DNA of 21,166 bases. Source: Erysipelotrichaceae bacterium (GTDB lineage: Bacteria; Bacillota_I; Bacilli_A; Erysipelotrichales; Erysipelotrichaceae). A program made the translations under genes and the position numbers. Positions 7,601 through 13,614 of this stretch are shown in pieces; position 1 is the first letter of the stretch, and every line of letters starts with the position of its first letter. The notes below the pieces were generated by a model that was not told where the DNA came from, did not search any database, and was given only the letters and a program-made list of their open reading frames with translations. Where the stretch lies: assembly GCA_024684175.1 (NCBI GenBank), contig JAIKXJ010000062.1, positions 1 through 21,166 of the forward strand, read 5' to 3'.

Positions 7601-7606
7601 TATAAT
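7601..7606 (+). promoter_or_regulatory. -10 element of the sepF promoter
   Basis: A perfect TATAAT lies 15 bases before the AGGGAGG box of sepF. No good -35 is visible 16-18 bp upstream, where the sequence is still the T-tract of the preceding terminator. The call rests on the -10 and its position between a terminator and a gene start. Confidence 0.5.
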
Positions 7607-7634
7607 GGATTATGAAATACAGGGAGGAATGACG

Positions 7635-7997
7635 ATGGGACTGTTTGAAACGATCAAAAACTGGTTCATTGAAGAAGAGACCGACGAAAGATACGAAGAC
7701 GGCGAAGAAAACGATCCTTATCAGCTGGATTTTCAGGACAGCGCCGCCAAAAAAGACATCAAGGCATTCATCATCGTCGTGAAGCCGTTCACGTTCAAGG
7801 ATGTCGAGATGGTCTGTAAGCACCTCAAACGCGGAAGGGCTGTCCTGCTGAACACTGAAAACATGGCGGATGAAGACAAACGCAGGCTGATCGACTTTTT
7901 ATCCGGTGTCATCATGGCGATGGACGGAATGATCGCCAAGATCTACCAGAACGTCTTCGTCTGTGCACCGAAAGATATCGGTGTCATCGAGGAGTAA
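7635..7997 (+). CDS. sepF: Cell division protein SepF
   Basis: This 120-residue protein matches SepF, the cytoplasmic FtsZ-binding protein that tethers the Z-ring to the membrane and acts in septum assembly in Gram-positives. An N-terminal amphipathic helix (MGLFETIKNWF), which would be the membrane anchor, is followed by an acidic linker (about 13-35). The conserved SepF domain (about 43-115) contains KPFTFKDVEMVCKHLKRG, then VLLNTENM, then RRLIDFLSGVIMAMDG and the closing strand NVFVCAP. The ATG at 7635 is seven bases after AGGGAGG and preserves the amphipathic N-terminus; upstream ATGs sit too close to the box or lie before it. It forms a likely operon with the membrane protein at 8015. 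The usual ylm/divIVA neighbours are absent here. Confidence 0.92.
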   Translation: MGLFETIKNWFIEEETDERYEDGEENDPYQLDFQDSAAKKDIKAFIIVVKPFTFKDVEMVCKHLKRGRAVLLNTENMADEDKRRLIDFLSGVIMAMDGMIAKIYQNVFVCAPKDIGVIEE

Positions 7998-8014
7998 TAG
8001 AAAGAAGGACCGTT

Positions 8015-8500
8015 ATGATTTATGTGATCGTGATCACCTGCCTGGCTTTGGCGGCGGTGTTCGTACTGATGGGAAATAAGAACAGCAATGAAGAGTTTGC
8101 GGACTATGAAAGATATGACAGCGATCCCAAATGGGTCGCCAAACATGTCACGGCCATCGTCTTGCTTGGAGGAGTGGTGCTTCTGAACCTGTTCGTGGAA
8201 AGCTATGACAAGATGACCAACGTCCTGACACTGATCATGGCGATCTTTCTGATCTTCATCCTGGCTTTGGACATCAAGGATCCGAGAAACCGTTATATCT
8301 ATATCAACCGCAATAAGATCGCGGTCTCCGGGGAATTGATCGACCGCAAGACGATCAAAGGCTACAGCATCTCCGGCATCTTCAAAAATGCCGATCTGGT
8401 CACTTACAACGGGAAAAAATACCGCATCACCAAAAAACAGTGCAAGCTGCTCGGGGAGCTTTCCAAGACCTATCGTTTCCCCTGGCAGAAACTCGGCTGA
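8015..8500 (+). CDS. Membrane protein of unknown function downstream of sepF
   Basis: This 161-residue protein has three predicted membrane helices (about 2-20, 44-61 and 68-85) separated by a charged, acidic loop (about 21-43), then a cytoplasmic-type basic C-terminal domain (about 86-161; INRNKIAVSGELIDRKTIKG, then YNGKKYRITKKQ). The C-terminal part resembles a small PH-like or DUF5673-type membrane-proximal domain in layout, but I cannot assign it. It begins 17 bases after sepF with an AAGGA ribosome binding site and ends before a terminator, so the two genes are almost certainly cotranscribed. A role near the division machinery is suggested only by this context. Confidence 0.8.
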   Translation: MIYVIVITCLALAAVFVLMGNKNSNEEFADYERYDSDPKWVAKHVTAIVLLGGVVLLNLFVESYDKMTNVLTLIMAIFLIFILALDIKDPRNRYIYINRNKIAVSGELIDRKTIKGYSISGIFKNADLVTYNGKKYRITKKQCKLLGELSKTYRFPWQKLG

Positions 8501-8510
8501 CAATAAGATG

Positions 8511-8540
8511 AAGAAGAGCGTTGATTACGCTTTTTTCTTT
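8511..8540 (+). terminator. Terminator of the sepF operon
   Basis: AGCGT (8517-8521) and ACGCT (8527-8531) form a short stem extended by A-U and G-U pairs from the flanking AAG/TTT, followed by a T-run. It lies between the membrane-protein stop and the next promoter. Confidence 0.6.
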
Positions 8541-8552
8541 CGGGCAAAGAAA

Positions 8553-8581
8553 TTGTTAAAGAATTCACATATGTCTATAAT
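8553..8581 (+). promoter_or_regulatory. Strong sigma-A-type promoter of the flavin oxidoreductase gene
   Basis: TTGTTA (8553-8558) and a perfect TATAAT (8576-8581) are exactly 17 bp apart, placing the start near 8588. The leader is short and ends in AAAGGAGG before the ATG at 8630. This is the clearest sigma-A promoter in the window. Confidence 0.85.
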
Positions 8582-8629
8582 GAAGATAGGCATATTTTTA
8601 TTCACATCATAATAAACAAAGGAGGATCT

Positions 8630-10576
8630 ATGGCTTACGAAAAACTGTTTGAGCCGGGAAGGATCGGTAACCTTGAGATCAGGAACCGTGTCGTCATGCC
8701 GGCCATGGGCTGTTCATTTGCGGAATCGACCGGAGAAGCCGGTGCGAGGATGATCAAGTACTATGCGGACCGTGCCAGAGGCGGTGTCGGCCTGATCATC
8801 ACCGAGATCACCCGGGTCGATGATGAGACCGGTGTGGGCACGCCGAACCAATTGAGCGTGACCAACACCCATATGATCGCCCAGCTTTCCCGTCTTGTCG
8901 AGGCGGTCCATGCCTACGGAACGAAGATCTTCGTTCAGCTGCACCATCCGGGCAACCAGACACCGAGCCGTCTGATCGGCGGCAAACAGCCGGTCTCGGC
9001 TTCCGATGTCACCTGCAAGGTCATCGGCGAGCAGCCGCGGGCTTTGACCACCGAAGAAGTCGAAGCGATGGTGAAGAAGTTCGTCACCGGTGCGGTCATC
9101 GCCCAGAAAGCGGGGATGGACGGTGTGGAGATCCATGCAGCCCACGGCTATCTGGTCTCACAGTTCCTGTCTCCGCACACCAACAAGCGCACCGACAAAT
9201 ACGGCGGCAGCTTTGAGGGAAGGATGCGTTTCATCACCGAGATCATCATGGGCATCAAGGCGTATTGCGGTCCGAAGTTCCCGATCTCCGTCCGGATGAA
9301 CGGCAGCGATTATCTGGAAGACGGCATCACCGAGGAAGACGGCATTGCCCAGGCAAAATATTTGGAAGCTTTGGGCATCAGCTGCATCAATGTCAGCTGC
9401 GGTACCTATGACTCCGGTGCGACGATCATCGAACCGAACTATTTCGCCGAAGGCTGGAAGCGGCATCTGGGTGCCAATATCAAAAAGGCCGTTAACATCC
9501 CGGTCATCGCCGTCACCAATATCAAACATCCGGAATTTGCCGAGCAGTTACTGGAAGACGGAGATTTCGACTTCGTCGGTATCGCCAGAGGCCATCTGGC
9601 AGATCCGGACTTCGTCTGCAAAGCCAGAGCCGGCAAAGAGAAGTCCATCCGCAAGTGCATCGGCTGCATGGAGTGTTTCCGTATCCTCAACGACGGTCTG
9701 CCTTTGGGCTGCACGCTCAACCCGGTATTGGGCAGAGAGTTCGAATGGGGCGATGATATGTTGGTGAAAAACGGCGAAGGCAGAACGGTCGCCGTGATCG
9801 GCGGCGGTCCGGCCGGCATGGAAGCGGCGCTCACGCTGGCGAAGAGGAGATTCCGTACCGTCTTGTTCGAAGCGGAAGACAAGCTCGGCGGCACGGCAAA
9901 TCTGGCTGCCATCCCGCCGAACAAGCAGATGATCTGCGAATTCGTCGAAACGATGGAAGAACAATTGAAGGAAGCCGGTGTCGAAGTGCGGCTCAATACG
10001 CCGGGCACCTTGGAAGAAGTGAAGAAGATCGGTGCGGAAGCAGTCTTCATGGCCTGCGGCGGCAAAGCGGTAAGGCCGTTGCTGGAAGGTATCGATAAAG
10101 CCGTGACGGCGGAAGACGTCTTAGCCGGCAAGGCGGAAGTCAAGGGTGAAAAAGTCATCATCGTCGGCGGCGGTGTCACAGGCCTGGAGACAGCGGAATA
10201 CTTGAGCAAGGATCACAAGGTGACCGTCGTCGAGATGCTCGACAAGGTCGGCGGCAATCTCTATCCGTCGGTGACCATGCATCTGGCACAGGAGATCATG
10301 AAGGCCGGCGGCACGATCGCCAAGGGCAAGGCGCTGATGTCGATCAGCGATGATCACGTCACCGTGAAAGACACCCACAGCAATCAAGAAGAGACGATCG
10401 AAGCGGATACGGTCGTTCTGGCGATGGGAGTCCGGAGCGTGCGTCCGGAATATGAAGAACTGAAAAAGGAATACGGCGATGCACTGATCTTAGTCGGTGA
10501 TTCCGACCGTCCGGGACAGATCTTCGATGCTCTGCATTCCGGTCATGACCGTGCATTCGTCTATAAGGCAAGATAA
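8630..10576 (+). CDS. Old yellow enzyme family enoate/2,4-dienoyl-CoA reductase-like flavoenzyme
   Basis: This 648-residue protein has the full layout of the 2,4-dienoyl-CoA reductase / 2-enoate reductase group. An FMN-binding TIM barrel (1-~335) carries HAAHGYLVSQFLSPHTN (169-185), with Tyr174 as the probable proton donor, and a TDKYGGS loop. An iron-sulphur segment has Cys343, 346, 349 and 361. An FAD/NAD(P) module has VAVIGGGPAG (387-396) and a second Rossmann motif, IIVGGGVTGLE (510-520). It would move electrons from NAD(P)H through FAD and 4Fe-4S to FMN and reduce an activated C=C bond. The substrate cannot be read from sequence; relatives act on dienoyl-CoAs, enoates and bile-acid intermediates. 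The gene is alone between its own promoter and a strong terminator, and starts after AAAGGAGG. The third Cys is one residue closer than in E. coli FadH. Confidence 0.9.
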   Translation: MAYEKLFEPGRIGNLEIRNRVVMPAMGCSFAESTGEAGARMIKYYADRARGGVGLIITEITRVDDETGVGTPNQLSVTNTHMIAQLSRLVEAVHAYGTKIFVQLHHPGNQTPSRLIGGKQPVSASDVTCKVIGEQPRALTTEEVEAMVKKFVTGAVIAQKAGMDGVEIHAAHGYLVSQFLSPHTNKRTDKYGGSFEGRMRFITEIIMGIKAYCGPKFPISVRMNGSDYLEDGITEEDGIAQAKYLEALGISCINVSCGTYDSGATIIEPNYFAEGWKRHLGANIKKAVNIPVIAVTNIKHPEFAEQLLEDGDFDFVGIARGHLADPDFVCKARAGKEKSIRKCIGCMECFRILNDGLPLGCTLNPVLGREFEWGDDMLVKNGEGRTVAVIGGGPAGMEAALTLAKRRFRTVLFEAEDKLGGTANLAAIPPNKQMICEFVETMEEQLKEAGVEVRLNTPGTLEEVKKIGAEAVFMACGGKAVRPLLEGIDKAVTAEDVLAGKAEVKGEKVIIVGGGVTGLETAEYLSKDHKVTVVEMLDKVGGNLYPSVTMHLAQEIMKAGGTIAKGKALMSISDDHVTVKDTHSNQEETIEADTVVLAMGVRSVRPEYEELKKEYGDALILVGDSDRPGQIFDALHSGHDRAFVYKAR

Positions 10577-10598
10577 GATCTGAAAAAAAAGTTGAATG

Positions 10599-10630
10599 AG
10601 ACCCTCATCGGCGATGAGGGTCTTTTTCTT
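10599..10630 (+). terminator. Strong terminator of the flavin oxidoreductase gene
   Basis: AGACCCTCATC (10599-10609) pairs perfectly with GATGAGGGTCT (10613-10623) around a 3-nt loop and is followed by a T-rich run (TTTTCTTT). Confidence 0.9.
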
Positions 10631-10631
10631 T

Positions 10632-10653
10632 CTGACGATCAGATCATCGTCAG
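10632..10653. promoter_or_regulatory. 22-bp perfect inverted repeat, possible operator
   Basis: CTGACGAT (10632-10639) and ATCGTCAG (10646-10653) are perfect inverted arms around CAGATC. The repeat lies after the preceding terminator and about 20 bp upstream of the extended -10 of the patatin gene. It has no T-run, so it reads more like a dimeric regulator site than a terminator. Confidence 0.35.
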
Positions 10654-10672
10654 GAAAAGTCGCTGTTTTCGA

Positions 10673-10681
10673 TGATAAAAT
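10673..10681 (+). promoter_or_regulatory. Extended -10 promoter of the patatin-acylphosphatase gene
   Basis: TGA-TAAAAT matches an extended -10 (TGn plus hexamer). No good -35 is seen. The start site would be only a few bases before the ATG at 10690, so the transcript may be nearly leaderless; AAGGA sits just three bases from the start codon. Confidence 0.4.
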
Positions 10682-10689
10682 AAGGACGT

Positions 10690-11850
10690 ATGAAAAAGGG
10701 ACTGATCATGGAAGGCGGAGCGATGCGCGGGATGTTTACCTGCGGCGTCATCGACGTCTTTATGGAGAACGGGATCACCTTCGACGGTGCCGTCGGTATT
10801 TCCGCCGGAGCGGTCTTCGGCTGCAACTACAAGTCGAAACAGATCGGCCGCCCGCTCCGTTACAATAAGAATTACTGCCGGGACAAACGTTACTGTTCCT
10901 TTTCTTCTTTATTGAAAACGGGAGATCTGTACAATGCCGACTTCTGTTACCGTGAGATCCTTGAAAATCTCGATCCCTTCGATACCGGGACTTTTGAAAA
11001 AGATCCGATGGCCTTCTATGTCGGCGCGACGGATGTGAAGACCGGCAAGTGCATCTTTCATAAGTGCACGGACGGAAAGAAGACCGATACGCTTTGGATG
11101 CGGGCTTCCGCATCAATGCCGCTGGTCTCGAAGGCCGTGAAGATCGGCAATTATGAACTGCTGGACGGCGGGATCGCCGATTCGATCCCTCTGAAGTTCA
11201 TGGAAGAGGAAGGCTATGACCGCAACGTGGTCATCCTCACCCAGCCGCTGGGCTACCGGAAATCGAAAAACAGTCTGCTGCCGCTTGTACGCGTCGCCTT
11301 GAAGGATTATCCGCTGATGGTCGATGCCATGGAGAAGAGGCACGTGATGTACAATCACGAAGTCAGTGATATCGAACGAAAGGAAGCAAAGGGTCAGGTC
11401 TTCGTGATCCGGCCAAGCGCTTCGCTGAAGATCGGCAAGATCGAAAAAGATCCCAGGCAGCTGCAGAGAGTCTATGATCTGGGCAGGGAAGAAGCTTTGA
11501 AAAATCTGGAGAAGATGAAGGAGTTCCTTTCCCGGCCGGAACTTGAAGCGGATAAGGAAGATGAGGCTATGGCACAAAGAGTCCGAAGATATTTTCATTT
11601 TTATGGCACGGTACAAGGCGTCGGTTTCCGTTTTCAGGCGATGATGGCGGCCGAATCGCTGGGACTGACAGGCTGGGTCAGAAACGAACATGACGGTTCC
11701 GTCAGCATGGAGATCCAGGGGACGGAAGAAGAGATCGCCAGTGCGGTCGAACTGATCGCAAACAGCCGTTTCATCCGCATCGAGAAGACCGAGACCAGGC
11801 TCGTCCCTTTGGAAGAACATGAGTCTTCGTTCACGGCCGACTACTGGTAA
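10690..11850 (+). CDS. Patatin-like phospholipase fused to acylphosphatase
   Basis: This 386-residue protein joins two enzymes in one frame. Residues 1-~285 are a bacterial patatin-like (YjjU-type) hydrolase: oxyanion loop GGAMRG (9-14), nucleophile elbow GISAG with Ser38, and DGG with the catalytic Asp159. It should hydrolyse lipid acyl esters with a Ser-Asp dyad. Residues ~296-386 form a full-length acylphosphatase domain: GTVQGVGFR (306-314) with the catalytic Arg314, and GWVRN (328-332) with the catalytic Asn332. That domain would hydrolyse acyl phosphates. An in-frame ATG at 11569, preceded by AAGGA, could also produce the acylphosphatase alone. The gene is monocistronic, and no frameshift was seen at the junction. 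The biological reason for the pairing is unknown; turnover of acyl groups is a plausible theme. Confidence 0.9.
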   Translation: MKKGLIMEGGAMRGMFTCGVIDVFMENGITFDGAVGISAGAVFGCNYKSKQIGRPLRYNKNYCRDKRYCSFSSLLKTGDLYNADFCYREILENLDPFDTGTFEKDPMAFYVGATDVKTGKCIFHKCTDGKKTDTLWMRASASMPLVSKAVKIGNYELLDGGIADSIPLKFMEEEGYDRNVVILTQPLGYRKSKNSLLPLVRVALKDYPLMVDAMEKRHVMYNHEVSDIERKEAKGQVFVIRPSASLKIGKIEKDPRQLQRVYDLGREEALKNLEKMKEFLSRPELEADKEDEAMAQRVRRYFHFYGTVQGVGFRFQAMMAAESLGLTGWVRNEHDGSVSMEIQGTEEEIASAVELIANSRFIRIEKTETRLVPLEEHESSFTADYW

Positions 11851-11889
11851 AAGAGACCTCGGATCATTTATATAGAAAATATGTTTTTG

Positions 11890-11920
11890 ACGGTATCGCA
11901 GGAGGGCGATGCCGTTTTTC
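11890..11920 (+). terminator. Terminator of the patatin-acylphosphatase gene
   Basis: ACGGTATCGC (11890-11899) pairs with GCGATGCCGT (11906-11915, one G-U pair) and is followed by TTTT. It lies 40 bases after the stop codon. Confidence 0.85.
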
Positions 11921-11955
11921 TATGGGAAATATTGCCCGTTCAGAAACAGATTAAA

Positions 11956-12021
11956 GTAAAACGCTTACATGTACGGTTTTACAAAAAAAGTCTTTTCGAA
12001 GACTTGTAAAAGCGTTTTTTT
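11956..12021 (+). terminator. Hairpin with two alternative pairings and U-tract, upstream of the riboswitch promoter
   Basis: TTTTACA (11977-11983) pairs with TGTAAAA (12005-12011), and inside it AGTCTT pairs with AAGACT around a UUCG loop, followed by GCG and seven Ts. Alternatively AAAACGCTT (11958-11966) pairs perfectly with AAGCGTTTT (12010-12018), which excludes the first stem. The patatin gene already has a terminator at 11890, so this is either a second terminator or part of an upstream-initiated RNA. GTAAAACGCTTACA (11956-11969) is, on the minus strand, close to a CcpA cre site (two mismatches). Confidence 0.45.
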
Positions 12022-12031
12022 ATGTTAAATT
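12004..12031 (+). promoter_or_regulatory. Probable promoter of the riboswitch-nucleoside importer operon
   Basis: TTGTAA (12004-12009) is followed after 16 bp by TAAATT (12026-12031), preceded by TG at 12023-12024 (extended -10). A start near 12038 would place the riboswitch P1 stem (from 12045) at the very 5' end of the RNA, as expected for this class. Confidence 0.55.
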
Positions 12032-12044
12032 AGAGGGGTAAAAA

Positions 12045-12113
12045 TATCGTATAATCTTTCAGATATGGTGAAGGAGTCTCTACCTCGGTGCCGTAAATAC
12101 CGGGACTATGATA
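12045..12113 (+). promoter_or_regulatory. Purine riboswitch aptamer, guanine class
   Basis: The core of the purine riboswitch is present. P1 pairs UAUCGUA (12045-12051) with UAUGAUA (12107-12113). P2 is UUUCA/UGAAG with loop GAUAUGG, and P3 is UCGGUG/UACCGG with loop CCGUAAA; the L2 and L3 sequences match the conserved kissing loops. J2/3 contains UCUCUACC and J3/1 contains GACUAUGA. The specificity base, equivalent to C74, is C12106, which pairs with guanine (adenine riboswitches have U here). The position equivalent to U51 is kept as U, which argues against the 2'-deoxyguanosine variants. It should sense guanine or hypoxanthine and control the transporter genes downstream, most probably as an OFF switch. 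Confidence 0.95.
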
Positions 12114-12238
12114 GAATTGCCCGTTCGGAGATTCTATCTGCAGACGATAGGATTACAACGGGGATCTCCATCGATCCTCCGAAAGGTCTTCTTCAGGAAG
12201 AGGCGTTTTCTTATTTTATAAAAAACGCCGAAGAAGAC
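12110..12238 (+). promoter_or_regulatory. Expression platform of the guanine riboswitch
   Basis: GATAGAAT (12110-12117) pairs perfectly with ATTCTATC (12131-12138). Its left arm overlaps the 3' strand of P1, so it must compete with the ligand-bound aptamer. Further down, CTTCTT (12188-12193) can pair with AAGAGG (12198-12203), followed by a T-rich stretch, which makes a terminator-like hairpin. A larger alternative pairs GTCTTCTTC (12186-12194) with GAAGAAGAC (12230-12238) and GGCGTTTT (12202-12209) with AAAACGCC (12222-12229); the two are mutually exclusive. Which fold each ligand state favours cannot be settled by eye. Confidence 0.65.
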
Positions 12239-12277
12239 AGCTTTCATATTTTTCATGGAAAGAAAGGGAGAAAAGAA

Positions 12278-13534
12278 ATGAAAAAATTATTAGCAGTCTT
12301 ACTTGCGATGATGATGGTCTTCTCACTGGTCGGCTGTTCCTCCAACAAGGAAGAGACACCGGCAGAAGCTCCGGCGGAAGAATCCGCTTCCGGACCGAAG
12401 ATCGGTATCATCTTAGTCGGTGACGAGAATGAAGGTTACACTTATGCGCATATGGAAGGTATCAAGGAAGCCGCTAAGGGCTTAGGTATCTCCGATGACA
12501 CGATCCTTTGGAAATACACGGTCGGTGAAACACAGGCTTGTTACGATGCTGCTGTCGACCTCGTTGAAAACGGTGCGACACTGGTCATCTCCAACTCTTA
12601 CGGTCACCAGTCCTTCATGCAGCAGGCTGCATCCGAATATCCGGAAGTCACGTTCGTTGCGGACACCGGTGATACTGCCGCTGTTTCCGGCCTGGCCAAT
12701 TTCAAGAACGCCTTCACCAAGGTCTATGAATCCAGATATGTCTCCGGTATCGTTGCCGGTATGAAGATCAAAGAGCTCGAAGACAACGGTGCTCTGGTCC
12801 CTGAAAACTTCGACGCTGACGGCAATGTCAAAGTCGGTTATGTCGGTGCGTTCCCTTACGCGGAAGTCGTTTCCGGCTACACGGCATTCTTCTTAGGCTT
12901 GCGTTCCGTTTATCCGAACGCCGTCATGTCCGTTGAATTCACCAACTCCTGGTTCGATATCACGGCAGAAGCGACCGTCGGTGATGATCTGATGTCTCAG
13001 GGCTGCGTCATCATCGGTCAGCACGCCGACTCGACCGGTGCTCCTTCTCAGTTACAGAAGAACATGGAAGACAACAAGTACGGCTTCACCGCTTACTCTG
13101 TCGGTTACAACGTCTCCATGCTGGATGTTGCACCGGATGTCGCTCTGACTTCCGCATCCAACGTCTGGGAAAAATTCTACACTTACGCTTTCAACTGCTG
13201 GCTCAACGGCGAAGATATGATGACCGACTGGACCGGCGGCTATAACGAAGGTGCCGTCGCGATCACGGAATTAGGCAAGAGCGTAGCTCCGGGCACACAG
13301 GAAGCTGTTGATGCGGCGATCGCTGCGATCAAGTCCGGTGAACTCCATGTCTTCGATGCTTCGACGTTCACGATCGGCGGCGCAACTCCGACCAGCATGA
13401 TCGCCGATGTCGAATCCGATCCTGCGTTCACACCGGATACGGAATGTCTGATCGACGGTTACTTCCATGAATCCGAGTTCAGAAGCGCTCCTTACTTTGC
13501 CGAAAGCATTGACGGTATCAGCAAGCTGAACTAA
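12278..13534 (+). CDS. nupN: BMP-family purine nucleoside-binding lipoprotein (NupN/PnrA-like)
   Basis: This 418-residue lipoprotein is the substrate-binding subunit of a nucleoside ABC importer. The signal peptide (MKKLLAVLLAMMMVFSLVGC) ends in lipobox LVGC with Cys20. A Glu/Pro/Ala-rich linker (about 24-40) leads into the BMP/Med fold starting at KIGIILVGDENEGY, with VGDENEGYTYAHMEGI, then SNSYGHQ, then FVADTG and VGYVGAFPYAEVVSGY as family landmarks. The ATG at 12278 is seven bases after GGGAG. The frame stays open upstream through the riboswitch, but that is not coding. The riboswitch and the ABC genes downstream fit guanosine or related purine nucleoside uptake, as for B. subtilis NupN. 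Substrate specificity is inferred from context. Confidence 0.92.
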   Translation: MKKLLAVLLAMMMVFSLVGCSSNKEETPAEAPAEESASGPKIGIILVGDENEGYTYAHMEGIKEAAKGLGISDDTILWKYTVGETQACYDAAVDLVENGATLVISNSYGHQSFMQQAASEYPEVTFVADTGDTAAVSGLANFKNAFTKVYESRYVSGIVAGMKIKELEDNGALVPENFDADGNVKVGYVGAFPYAEVVSGYTAFFLGLRSVYPNAVMSVEFTNSWFDITAEATVGDDLMSQGCVIIGQHADSTGAPSQLQKNMEDNKYGFTAYSVGYNVSMLDVAPDVALTSASNVWEKFYTYAFNCWLNGEDMMTDWTGGYNEGAVAITELGKSVAPGTQEAVDAAIAAIKSGELHVFDASTFTIGGATPTSMIADVESDPAFTPDTECLIDGYFHESEFRSAPYFAESIDGISKLN

Positions 13535-13561
13535 TTGAATTCAAAAAATCAAAACACGATG

Positions 13562-13600
13562 ACATTACAGGCTTTTTCGAAAGCCTGTAATGTTTTATAT
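13562..13600 (+). terminator. UUCG-capped intra-operon hairpin (partial terminator or mRNA stabiliser)
   Basis: ACATTACAGGCTTT (13562-13575) and AAAGCCTGTAATGT (13580-13593) form a perfect 14-bp stem closed by a TTCG tetraloop, followed by TTTTATATT. It lies 27 bases after the lipoprotein stop and just before the ATPase ribosome binding site. Leaky termination or 3'-end protection here would give more binding protein than transporter core. Confidence 0.75.
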
Positions 13601-13614
13601 TCAGGAGGAATTTT

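Noticed and set aside
12065..12277. Upstream in-frame extension of the nucleoside-binding lipoprotein (ATG at 12065).
   Set aside because: It would translate the riboswitch aptamer and expression platform. The real start at 12278 has a ribosome binding site and gives a proper lipoprotein signal peptide.
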